Origin: Gemmataceae bacterium
Lineage (GTDB): Bacteria > Planctomycetota > Planctomycetia > Gemmatales > Gemmataceae
Reading direction: 5' to 3'
NCBI GenBank assembly: GCA_947490035.1
Contig: CANLGS010000094.1
Coordinates: 1-9,365, forward strand
DNA length: 9,365 nucleotides
Shown here in pieces: positions 1-6,366 of this stretch. Under the pieces are notes generated by a model. That model had not been told where the DNA came from. It did not search any database and saw only the letters and a list, made by a program, of their open reading frames with translations. The first letter of the stretch is position 1. Each line of letters starts with the position of its first letter. A program made the translations under genes and the position numbers.

Positions 1-54
1 GTGTGGGAACGTCTCGACCGCCGCATGAACAAGCTGCTGAAACTGCGGTCGTGA
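1..54 (+). CDS. C-terminal end of an unidentified protein (partial)
   Basis: The frame is open from base 1 to a TGA at 52-54 and gives a 17-residue basic tail (VWERLDRRMNKLLKLRS). The gene begins outside the window, so its function cannot be read. The support is positional. The stop falls two bases before a long inverted repeat, and the next gene is convergent, which is what one expects at the end of a real transcription unit. With so few codons a chance open frame cannot be excluded. Confidence 0.45.
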   Translation: MWERLDRRMNKLLKLRS

Positions 55-56
55 CC

Positions 57-178
57 TTCTTCCCTGGGACCGCGGGCGTCCCGCCCGCCGCTGCACGTCT
101 CCTGTCGCCTCACGAATGTTCGTGAAGCGTCACGACACCGAGAGCGGCGGGCGGGACGCCCGCGGTCCCAGGGAAGAA
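57..178. repeat. Perfect 36-bp inverted repeat between convergent genes
   Basis: Bases 57-92 and 143-178 are exact reverse complements (36 bp), around a 50-base spacer. Each arm contains its own small palindrome, GCGGGCG-TCC-CGCCCGC at 72-88 and its mirror in the right arm. The spacer holds another hairpin, TCACGAA-TG-TTCGTGA at 110-125. The element fills nearly the whole gap between a plus-strand gene end (54) and a minus-strand gene end (181), so a bidirectional terminator or RNA-stabilising role is plausible. No T-tract follows either arm, so it is not a classical intrinsic terminator. It could also be one copy of a dispersed REP- or MITE-like family; copy number cannot be judged from one window. 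Confidence 0.85.
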
Positions 179-180
179 CG

Positions 181-1116
181 TCACTTCCCCAACTTCCGCC
201 TGAAGAAGTCCATCGTCCGCGCCAGCCCCTCGTCGCGCCCGACCTTCGGCTCCCACCCCAGCAACTGCCGCGCGCGGGTGATGTCCGGCTGGCGCACCTT
301 CGGGTCGTCCTGCGGCAGAGGCTTGAACACGATCTCACTCGTGCTGCCGGCGAGCTTCCGAATCTCTTCGGCGAACTCCAGAATCGTGATCTCCGCCGGG
401 TTGCCGAGGTTCACCGGGTCGTGGAAGTCGGTGGGCAGCAGCCGCCAGATGCCCTCAACCAAATCCGAGACGTACTGGAAACTGCGGGTCTGGTCGCCCT
501 TGCCGTACACGGTGAGCGGTTCGCCCCTGAGCGCCTGGTACATGAAGTTCGGCAGCACGCGCCCGTCGTTCAACCTCATCCGTTCGCCGTAGGTGTTGAA
601 GATGCGAGTGATGTGCGTGTTCACGCCGTGGGCGCGGTGGTAGGCCATCGTGATCGACTCCGCGAACCGCTTCGCCTCGTCGTAGCAGCCGCGCACCCCG
701 ATCGGGTTTACGTTGCCCCAGTAACTTTCCTTCTGCGGGTGTTCGAGCGGGTCGCCGTAGACTTCGCTGGTGCTGGCGAGCAGGTAGCGCGCGCCGTGCG
801 CCTTCGCCAGGCCGAGCGTGTTGTGCGTGCCGAGCGCGCCGACCTTCAGCGTGGGAATCGGGTGTTCGAGGTAATCGACCGGGCTGGCGGGGCTGGCGAA
901 GTGCAGCACGTTGTCGAGCTTCTCCTTCACCTTGAGCGGGTTGGAGATGTCGTGCCCGATGAACTTGAATCGCGGGTTCGCGCGGAGGTGGTCGAGGTTG
1001 GCGAGGTCTCCCGTAATCATGTTGTCCACCGCGACGACCTCGTGCCCTTCGGCGAGGAACCGTTCGCACAGGTGGGAGCCGATGAACCCGGCGCCGCCGG
1101 TGATGAGTGTGCGCAC
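181..1116 (-). CDS. NAD-dependent sugar-nucleotide epimerase/dehydratase, probably UDP-glucuronate decarboxylase
   Basis: This 311-residue protein is a short-chain dehydrogenase/reductase of the extended type. The Rossmann NAD-binding motif GGAGFIG is at residues 7-13, an acidic residue ends strand 2 (D31), the STSEVYGDP segment is around 115-123, and the catalytic YxxxK is Y145-DEA-K149. The sequence around [10 protein letters not shown] and the NTYGERM segment fit UDP-xylose synthase (UXS), which converts UDP-glucuronate to UDP-xylose with NAD recycled in the active site. The length matches the soluble bacterial form. The product would feed cell-surface or exopolysaccharide synthesis in the cytoplasm. 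The start is GTG (1116), with a weak AGAGG ten bases upstream. No glycosyltransferase lies beside it in the window. dTDP-glucose 4,6-dehydratase or another epimerase is the alternative, but the family assignment is secure. Confidence 0.9.
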   Translation of the reverse strand: MRTLITGGAGFIGSHLCERFLAEGHEVVAVDNMITGDLANLDHLRANPRFKFIGHDISNPLKVKEKLDNVLHFASPASPVDYLEHPIPTLKVGALGTHNTLGLAKAHGARYLLASTSEVYGDPLEHPQKESYWGNVNPIGVRGCYDEAKRFAESITMAYHRAHGVNTHITRIFNTYGERMRLNDGRVLPNFMYQALRGEPLTVYGKGDQTRSFQYVSDLVEGIWRLLPTDFHDPVNLGNPAEITILEFAEEIRKLAGSTSEIVFKPLPQDDPKVRQPDITRARQLLGWEPKVGRDEGLARTMDFFRRKLGK

Positions 1117-1281
1117 GACGTGATTGCCTCTACGCGGATCGGTGGACGGACTTCAACAGAAGGGATACCGCGTGCGGGCGATGAAGCAAGCTGGCCGACA
1201 CCAATAGAACCCACGCGGCGCGTTCGGTTGGCAACGTAGTTCGTCTCGCGGCGAACCGCGCCGTTCGGGTACGATGCGGCC

Positions 1282-1287
1282 GGAGGG
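1282..1287 (+). promoter_or_regulatory. Ribosome binding site that sets the WD40 gene start
   Basis: GGAGGG ends seven bases before the ATG at 1295. An in-frame ATG at 1274 lies upstream of this site and would add seven residues (MRPEGLA) before the signal peptide. The spacing favours the downstream ATG. I saw no convincing promoter in the rest of the 178-bp gap between the divergent genes (1117-1294). Confidence 0.7.
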
Positions 1288-1294
1288 CTTGGCT

Positions 1295-3364
1295 ATGTCG
1301 CGTGTCGCGTGTTCGCTGGTGTTGCTCGCGGTCGTTTCGGCGCCGGCGCGCGCGGCCGACCTGCCGCCGGGTGCGCTCGCGCGCCTGGGCGACGACCGCT
1401 TCCGCACGGGCGGCTACGTTTCTCACCTCGCTCTTTCTCCGGACGGCAAGCAGTTCGCCACCGCACACCACACCGGGCCGGGGCTGGTCGCGCTAACGGT
1501 GTGGGACGCGGAAACCGGCCGACCCGTTCACGAACACGCGGTCAACGACAAACTGTTCAAGGGGCTGGTGTGGGGGAAGGGCGGCGCGCACGCGGTCGCC
1601 TGGCGCGCCGAACCGGGACCGCCGGGGAAGCCCGCGAAGATCCTCGCGGACGACTTTCGCGTGTGGGACTTCACCGACCCAAAAGCCGCGCCGCCGTTGG
1701 TGTCGCCGCGGGTGTTCATCGAGCGGGTCACCGCGACGATTCACGACGTTCCGTCGAGGAGCCGCCCGGCCTACACCGACTTCCTGTTCAGCGCCGACGG
1801 AACGCGGGTGGCGGCGCGGTGGGAGTCGGCCGACGAGAAGCACGCGGTCCACGTGTTCGAGTTGAAGCCGGCCGACACTGCCGCGAAACTCAACCGCGTC
1901 GGCACCATCGACCTCGGCGCGGAAGGCGCGGAAGCGGTGCGCATCTCGGCCGACGGCGAAACGGTCGTCACCTTCCGCACGCTGGCGAACGCCGGCGAAC
2001 TGACCGTAACATCGTGGGACGTGGCGTCGGGCAAGCCGGCCAAGCCGGTGCGGGCGACCAGCGCCGCCGGGCCGGGTCCGTCGCTCGCCCGCAACGAGAG
2101 CGAGCGGATCGCGCACCGGTTGATGCTCGCACCCGACGGGCGGTCCCTTGTGATCCACGCGGCCGGAGAGAAGGAGTGGGGCTTCGACCGGATCGACATC
2201 AACCCGTTCCGCAAGACGCGCGAACTCATCCGACTGCCGTACGGGCCGGTCGGCGCGCACGGTCATCGACCCGGCGAGCGCGACGGCGGCGCGTCCGCGT
2301 TCTCCGCGTCAGGCGGGGTTCTGGTCGTCGCGACCCAGGATCACACCACGCTGGTGATCGACTCCTTCACCGGGAAGGAACTCGGGCGGCTCGAAGGGCA
2401 CGCCGACACGCCGGACAACGTCGCGGTGTCGGCCGACGGCACGCGCATCGCCACCGCCGATTCGCTCGGGCTGGTGCGGCTGTGGGACGCGAAGACATAC
2501 CGCCCGGTGAACGACCCGCCGGGACATCGCGCGCCGGTCGAACACGCGGAGCTGTCGCCCGATGGCAAGCGCCTGCTGACGTGGGCACCGGACGAAACCG
2601 TGCGACTGTGGGACGTGGCGACCGGGAAGGAACTGCGCGCGTTCGCCGGCGCGACCGGCGATTACCAACCGGTGTTTGTGTCCGGCGGAACGGCGGTGGT
2701 CTACAGTAACAAGAAATCGCTGATCGCGCGAGACCTTCAGACCGGTTTGGAGGTTCCGCTGCCCGACGACGCGAAGGAGCTGAAACCGCGCGCCGCAATC
2801 CTCTCGACCGAACGATTGTCCGAGCCGGTGTCTGGCAAGGACGGCGAAATCCGCTTGTACGAGGCCGCTTCGGGCGAATTACGCCGCACGATCCGCGGGC
2901 ACCGCGGGCGTGCGTGCGCACTCGGCTTCACGCCGGACGGTTCGCGCCTGTTGACCGCGGGTGAGGATCACACCGTTCTCGTCTGGGACATGCGGCTTCA
3001 AGCCGTGCCGCTGCCGGACGCGATCAAGAAGGAGACCAACGCCGCGAAGTTGTGGGAGACGCTCGCCACCGGCAAGGCCGATGCCGCGTTCCTCGCGATG
3101 GCCCGCATCAGCCGCGAACCGGACGCGGCGGTCAAGCTCGCGAAGATGCGCCTCAAGCCGGCCGCGACGGGCGACGACGACACCGACGCGACCAATCTCA
3201 CCGACTGCCGCGCGGTCGAACTTCTGGAAGCGCTCGGCACCGACGAAGCGAAGGCGCTGCTAAAAGAGTTGGCCGCGGGCGAAGCGAAGGCGTTCCGCAC
3301 GCAGGAGGCGAAACGCGCGCTGGAGCGGATCGAAGCCGTCGGTTACAATCCGAAGAGCAAGTGA
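1295..3364 (+). CDS. Secreted WD40 beta-propeller protein with C-terminal helical region
   Basis: From the ATG at 1295 the protein has 689 residues. The first ~21 form a signal peptide: a short basic start, the hydrophobic run CSLVLLAVVSA, then an ARA-ADLPPG cleavage region. That predicts export. WD40 repeats follow across roughly residues 45-570. The clearest repeat ends are VRLWDAKTY (about 395), VRLWDVATGKEL (about 437) and VLVWDMRLQ (about 560), with SPDGKR/SADGTR turns between strands. The last ~120 residues are charged and helical, ending in AVELLEALGTDEAKALLKEL and RALERIE. I recall similar tails on many planctomycete WD40 proteins, usually longer in the middle. WD40 propellers are binding scaffolds; partner and role are unknown, and no catalytic residues are evident. 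The 83-residue gene begins 17 nt after the stop and is probably co-transcribed. Confidence 0.88.
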   Translation: MSRVACSLVLLAVVSAPARAADLPPGALARLGDDRFRTGGYVSHLALSPDGKQFATAHHTGPGLVALTVWDAETGRPVHEHAVNDKLFKGLVWGKGGAHAVAWRAEPGPPGKPAKILADDFRVWDFTDPKAAPPLVSPRVFIERVTATIHDVPSRSRPAYTDFLFSADGTRVAARWESADEKHAVHVFELKPADTAAKLNRVGTIDLGAEGAEAVRISADGETVVTFRTLANAGELTVTSWDVASGKPAKPVRATSAAGPGPSLARNESERIAHRLMLAPDGRSLVIHAAGEKEWGFDRIDINPFRKTRELIRLPYGPVGAHGHRPGERDGGASAFSASGGVLVVATQDHTTLVIDSFTGKELGRLEGHADTPDNVAVSADGTRIATADSLGLVRLWDAKTYRPVNDPPGHRAPVEHAELSPDGKRLLTWAPDETVRLWDVATGKELRAFAGATGDYQPVFVSGGTAVVYSNKKSLIARDLQTGLEVPLPDDAKELKPRAAILSTERLSEPVSGKDGEIRLYEAASGELRRTIRGHRGRACALGFTPDGSRLLTAGEDHTVLVWDMRLQAVPLPDAIKKETNAAKLWETLATGKADAAFLAMARISREPDAAVKLAKMRLKPAATGDDDTDATNLTDCRAVELLEALGTDEAKALLKELAAGEAKAFRTQEAKRALERIEAVGYNPKSK

Positions 3365-3381
3365 CCTTACCGGAGCGCATG

Positions 3382-3633
3382 ATGAGCAAGCTGGTTATCG
3401 CGGACGACGGCATGTTGAAGAAGTTGGGTAAGGCCGACGAAACGGCAGTGATCTTTGCCCCGGACGGCACGGTATTGGGTTGCTTTGTACCCGCTGCATC
3501 GCAACCGAAACAGAACTTCCGCCCGGAGATCAATACCGAGGAAAGCGCACCGCGAATGGCCGATGGTTCGAGGGGATACACGACAACGGAAGTGCTTCTG
3601 TACCTCCTGAGTCAGCCTCGGAAGACAGCGTGA
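3382..3633 (+). CDS. Small protein of unknown function (83 aa), likely co-transcribed with the WD40 gene
   Basis: The ATG at 3382 follows GGAG (3372-3375) by six bases; another ATG directly precedes it at 3379. The product is 83 residues, with no signal peptide or membrane segment. The first part contains ADETAVIFAPDGTVLGCFVP, which looks like a beta-hairpin around a DG turn. A variable middle follows, and the end (TTTEVLLYLLSQ) is a short amphipathic helix. I recall many short planctomycete proteins with this plan (hairpin with 'xDGxxLGxFxP', then a C-terminal '(T/S)xxEvLxxL' helix), mostly annotated as hypothetical or loosely antitoxin-like. That is memory, not a search. No toxin-sized gene adjoins it, since the next gene is the convergent methyltransferase remnant 41 bp away. 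It is probably real because of its ribosome site, spacing and compact composition. Confidence 0.72.
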   Translation: MSKLVIADDGMLKKLGKADETAVIFAPDGTVLGCFVPAASQPKQNFRPEINTEESAPRMADGSRGYTTTEVLLYLLSQPRKTA

Positions 3634-3674
3634 GAGTCACCGCTTGAGCAGTTGCTTCACCTATCCGCCCACAG

Positions 3675-4441
3675 TCACACCTTCACGGCACGCGTCGCGG
3701 CGAAGCACGCGATGTACTCCGACAGCTTCCAACTCTCCCCGCCGTCTTCGTAGAACCCCGCGAGCACGAACCCGGCTTCCAGTTGACCGCCGATCTGGTC
3801 TTCCAGCGTGTGCCCGAAGCACAGCGGGTCGTTCCGGCCCGTGTACCGCCGCAGTTCCCTGTCCGTGAGGCTGGTCAGGCCGAGTACGGGATGCGGTGCC
3901 GCACTTCAAACTCGCCGCGCTCCATCTTCGCGTCGTCGAACAGGCACAGCACCGGGTTCACGAACCCCGCGAGCAACACCCCGCCGGGGCGCAGCACGCG
4001 TGCGCACTCTTTCCAGACAGGGCGGATGTCGGGCACGAAGCCGTTTGAACACGCGTGGAAGATCAGCCCGAACGACGCACCCGCGAGCGCGGACAGGTCG
4101 CGCATGTCCCCTTCGACGGTGGTGATGGCGAGGCCGTCGCGGTCGGCGACTTCGCGGTCGCGCGCGAGCTGCGCGGGGGAGTTGTCGAACGACGTGACCT
4201 TCGCGCCGGCCGCGGCGAACACCGGCGCCTGTTGCCCGCCGCCGGACGCGAGGCACAGCACGTCCAACCCCGGTAGCGGCGGGAACCATTCGCGCGGAAC
4301 AGGTTTGGTGGGTGTGAGAACAACCGACCACTCGCCCCGTCGTGCGGCGGCGATCACGTCCGGCGGAACGGGCAGCGTCCACCGGTTGCCGGTCGCGACC
4401 TGATGATCCCACGCCGCGCGGTTGTAATCGCGAATGTTCAT
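3675..4441 (-). pseudogene. Class I SAM-dependent methyltransferase broken by a single frameshift
   Basis: Translation starts at the ATG at 4441 ([14 protein letters not shown]) and stops early at 3875, giving 188 residues that end ...RHRIPYSA. The SAM-binding region is present: [21 protein letters not shown], the acidic strand-2 end FDNSP, the VEGDMRDLS segment and [11 protein letters not shown]. Reading past the stop in the next frame, from 3878 to a TGA at 3675-3677, gives 67 more residues starting [14 protein letters not shown] and containing FGHTLEDQIGGQLEAGF and a normal C-terminus. The intact family reads PYSDLTSLTD at this join, so one base has been lost within about 3878-3884 on the plus strand (seen as TCGG-CCTGACC on the coding strand). 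The repaired protein would be 255 residues, a normal length. Either the gene is recently inactivated or the assembly has a one-base error; the clean second half favours recency. The substrate is unknown. No clear ribosome site precedes the ATG. Confidence 0.85.
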
Positions 4442-4462
4442 GACAGTTTTGATGTGGTTCTT

Positions 4463-4544
4463 AGTGTGGTCCGCCGCTCCGCGGCGGTCTTTGTTTTCTT
4501 CTCTTCACCAAAGAGAAGACCGCCGCGGAGCGGCGGACCACACT
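4463..4544. repeat. Perfect 29-bp inverted repeat downstream of dnaA
   Basis: Bases 4463-4491 and 4516-4544 are exact reverse complements (29 bp) separated by 24 bases. Each arm contains a smaller palindrome, CCGCCGC-TCC-GCGGCGG at 4471-4487 and its mirror. A competing inner hairpin pairs CTTCTCTT (4498-4505) with AAGAGAAG (4511-4518). The element lies 14 bp past the dnaA stop and just upstream of the methyltransferase remnant, both on the minus strand. It could end or protect the dnaA message. It may equally be a copy of a dispersed repeat. Confidence 0.85.
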
Positions 4545-4558
4545 CCATGACGCCACGC

Positions 4559-6127
4559 TCAGCGCTGGAGTTCTCGCTCGACGCGGTCGAGCAGTTCTTT
4601 CACCGGCCAGTCGCGGTCGCCGATTGCGACGCTCGCGTTCTTGTCCAGCCACGCCCGCACCTTCTTCTCCGCCGCGACCGCCGTGCTGTGCGTCTTCGCG
4701 CCGAAGTGCTTGCTCACCTCGCCGTAGGTCGCGGCCGTGTGCTTGCGGCACAGGTAGATCGCGACCATTCGCGGGTGACTCACCGCCCACGTTCGCGCCT
4801 TCGATTGCAGCGTCCCCGCTGCGAGCCGGAGCGTCGCGCACACGGCCGCGTCCACGTCGGCCACGCGCACCACGCGGACCGCGTGCCGGAGCAGGTCGCC
4901 GAGCGCCTCGCGCGCGGTCGCCATGTCCGCCGGCCGACCGGTGACCTTCGCGTAGTGGCGGACGCTGTTCACCGCGCCTTCGAGTTCGCGCACGTTGCCG
5001 CGAAGCGTGTTCGCGAGCGTCTTCAGCACCGCGTCGGGGATCGTCGGGCCAGCGCCGCACGACTTCTTGCGGAGGATTTCGAGCCGCGTCTCCGGGTCCG
5101 GCGGCATCAAGCCCCACACCGCGCCGCCGAGCAACCGGTCGAGCAATTCGGGCATCAGTTCGTCCGCGAGCCGCGGGTGACAGTCCGTTGTCACCACTAC
5201 CTGCCGGCCGTCGGCGATGAGCGCGTCGAACGTGTGCAGGAACTCTTCCTGCGTCGCCTTCTTGGTGGCGAGAAAGTGCAAGTCATCGAGCAGCAGCGTG
5301 GAGCATTCGCGGAACTGTCGCCGGAACGCGGACATCTTCCCCAGGCGCGACGCCTGCACGAACCGCGTGGTGAACTCTTCCGCGGTCACATAACACGGGC
5401 GCTGGTCGCTCTGCTTCTTCATGCCCGCGAAGATGCCTTCGAGCAGGTGCGTCTTGCCTGTCCCGACCGGGCCGTGAATCACGAGCGGGTTCGCGCCCTG
5501 TCCCGGTTCTTCGATCACGCTCAACGCGGACGCGTGCGCGACGCGGTTGCACGGACCGCTGACGAAGTCGGCGAGCGACTTCCACCGCCGCCCGGTGCGC
5601 TGCGACGCGATCGGCTTCGCGAGCGCTTCCGCCTCCGGGTCGGCGCGCTTCACCTTCGGCTTCGGCGCCGCGATCGGGTCGCCGAACAAATCTCTTTGAA
5701 TTGCGGATTGCGGATTGCGGATTGCGGATTGCGGAGCAGAAGAAAGCGCCGGCTTGGGCGTGTCCTTCCGCACCTCTTCCGGCTTTGTGTCTTCGTTCCG
5801 CGTTCCGCGTTCCGCGTTCCGCAATTCTTCATCGACGGCCCACTGCACGGCGACGCCGGTGCCGCACACCTCGGCGACCGCGGCTTTCACGGCCGCGCCG
5901 AAGGTGTGTTCGAGCCACTCCTGCGTGTGCTGGTTGCGGACCGCGACCACGACGCGCCCGCCGAGCGGGACGAACGTCGCGTGGCCCACGAACCACAGGT
6001 TGAAGCGCGCCGCGCCGACGCGCGCGGACACCGCGTCGGTGAGGGCCGTCGCGGGCGGCAGTGATCGCGCGACGATCGGCGCCTGCACTTCTTGGGGAGC
6101 AGCACGTGTTGCGAGTCGGGGTGGCAC
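4559..6127 (-). CDS. dnaA: Chromosomal replication initiator protein DnaA
   Basis: The protein has 522 residues and all four DnaA domains. Domain I (about 25-100) has the FNLWF and LEHTF features of the DnaA N-terminal fold. The linker (about 100-180) carries an unusual repeat insert. The AAA+ domain III has Walker A GPVGTGKT (219-226), Walker B LLLDDL (278-283), a sensor I strand (VVVTTDCHPR), box VII PELLDRLLGG with the candidate arginine finger, and sensor II GNVRELEGAV. Domain IV, the duplex-binding helix-turn-helix, runs HPRMVAIYLCRKHTAATYGEVSKHFG and ends with KTHSTAVAAEKKV. DnaA-ATP binds DnaA boxes and melts the origin. The start is GTG (6127), supported by GGGGAG seven bases upstream. 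In domain IV the common FGGRDH is FGAKTH here; the histidine and HST core are kept. No cluster of consensus DnaA boxes is visible near it. Confidence 0.95.
   Translation of the reverse strand: MPPRLATRAAPQEVQAPIVARSLPPATALTDAVSARVGAARFNLWFVGHATFVPLGGRVVVAVRNQHTQEWLEHTFGAAVKAAVAEVCGTGVAVQWAVDEELRNAERGTRNEDTKPEEVRKDTPKPALSSAPQSAIRNPQSAIQRDLFGDPIAAPKPKVKRADPEAEALAKPIASQRTGRRWKSLADFVSGPCNRVAHASALSVIEEPGQGANPLVIHGPVGTGKTHLLEGIFAGMKKQSDQRPCYVTAEEFTTRFVQASRLGKMSAFRRQFRECSTLLLDDLHFLATKKATQEEFLHTFDALIADGRQVVVTTDCHPRLADELMPELLDRLLGGAVWGLMPPDPETRLEILRKKSCGAGPTIPDAVLKTLANTLRGNVRELEGAVNSVRHYAKVTGRPADMATAREALGDLLRHAVRVVRVADVDAAVCATLRLAAGTLQSKARTWAVSHPRMVAIYLCRKHTAATYGEVSKHFGAKTHSTAVAAEKKVRAWLDKNASVAIGDRDWPVKELLDRVERELQR
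5700..5734. repeat. Tandem heptamer array, ATTGCGG x5
   Basis: Five perfect 7-bp units run without interruption. On the minus strand they encode the repetitive peptide PQSAIRNPQSAIQ in the DnaA linker. Because seven is not a multiple of three, successive units are read in rotating frames. Confidence 0.95.
5795..5822. repeat. Tandem heptamer array, GTTCCGC x4
   Basis: Four perfect 7-bp units. On the dnaA coding strand they read GCGGAAC and encode RNAERGTRN. The core GCGGA is shared with the inverted array at 5700-5734. Confidence 0.95.
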
Positions 6128-6134
6128 GGACGAA

Positions 6135-6140
6135 CTCCCC
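6135..6140 (-). promoter_or_regulatory. Ribosome binding site of dnaA
   Basis: On the minus strand GGGGAG ends seven bases before the GTG at 6127. This supports the non-ATG start and the full N-terminal domain I. The remaining gap up to the acetyltransferase stop (6141-6366) holds no gene I can support, no consensus DnaA boxes and no clear promoter. Confidence 0.7.
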
Positions 6141-6366
6141 GGTGTGGTTCTGTGGTCCCTTCAATATCTGTCACGGGCGAACGGCGCCTATGGGGTGGAA
6201 GGTCAGTAAGGGAAGGTATCCGGGGTGGGGGCTTGGCGCGGTCGGCAGAGTCACGCGCGCCCGGCACACGCGCATCAACCGCGCCAGAGCGCGTAACGTG
6301 GCGCCGGTGTGCGCGGGCGCCAAAGTTGCGCGCGCAGAATCGCACTTGAATCAAATCGGAGTGAAG

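Larger units (their letters stand above)
5698..5828. repeat. Palindromic heptamer-repeat insert within the dnaA linker
   Basis: The 131-bp segment is bounded by GAATTGCGGA (5698-5707) and its reverse complement TCCGCAATTC (5819-5828). From each end a heptamer array runs inward: five units of ATTGCGG on the left and four units of GTTCCGC on the right, which on the other strand read GCGGAAC. The two units share the GCGGA core and differ in the last two bases, so the arms form an imperfect long hairpin. On the dnaA coding strand it is read without a stop as residues ~100-144, giving ELRNAERGTRNED and APQSAIRNPQSAIQ. It lies exactly in domain II, the DnaA region most tolerant of length change. 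Either a palindromic mobile repeat inserted here or two linked slippage arrays expanded. Confidence 0.8.

Noticed and set aside
421..1239. A 272-codon plus-strand open frame opposite the sugar-nucleotide enzyme
   Set aside because: It is a valine/arginine-rich shadow of the minus-strand Rossmann-fold gene and has no domain of its own.
3382..3633. Antitoxin half of a toxin-antitoxin pair
   Set aside because: No toxin-sized frame adjoins it. The neighbours are the WD40 gene and a convergent methyltransferase remnant.
5700..5822. CRISPR-like array in dnaA
   Set aside because: The units are contiguous 7-mers with no spacers and lie inside a coding frame.
4403..6064. A 553-codon plus-strand open frame opposite dnaA
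   Set aside because: It is arginine-rich with no recognisable domain, and lies antisense to an unmistakable DnaA. Long antisense frames are common in GC-rich genes.
6128..6366. Possible replication origin next to dnaA
   Set aside because: I found no cluster of TTATCCACA-like boxes and no AT-rich unwinding stretch in this gap.
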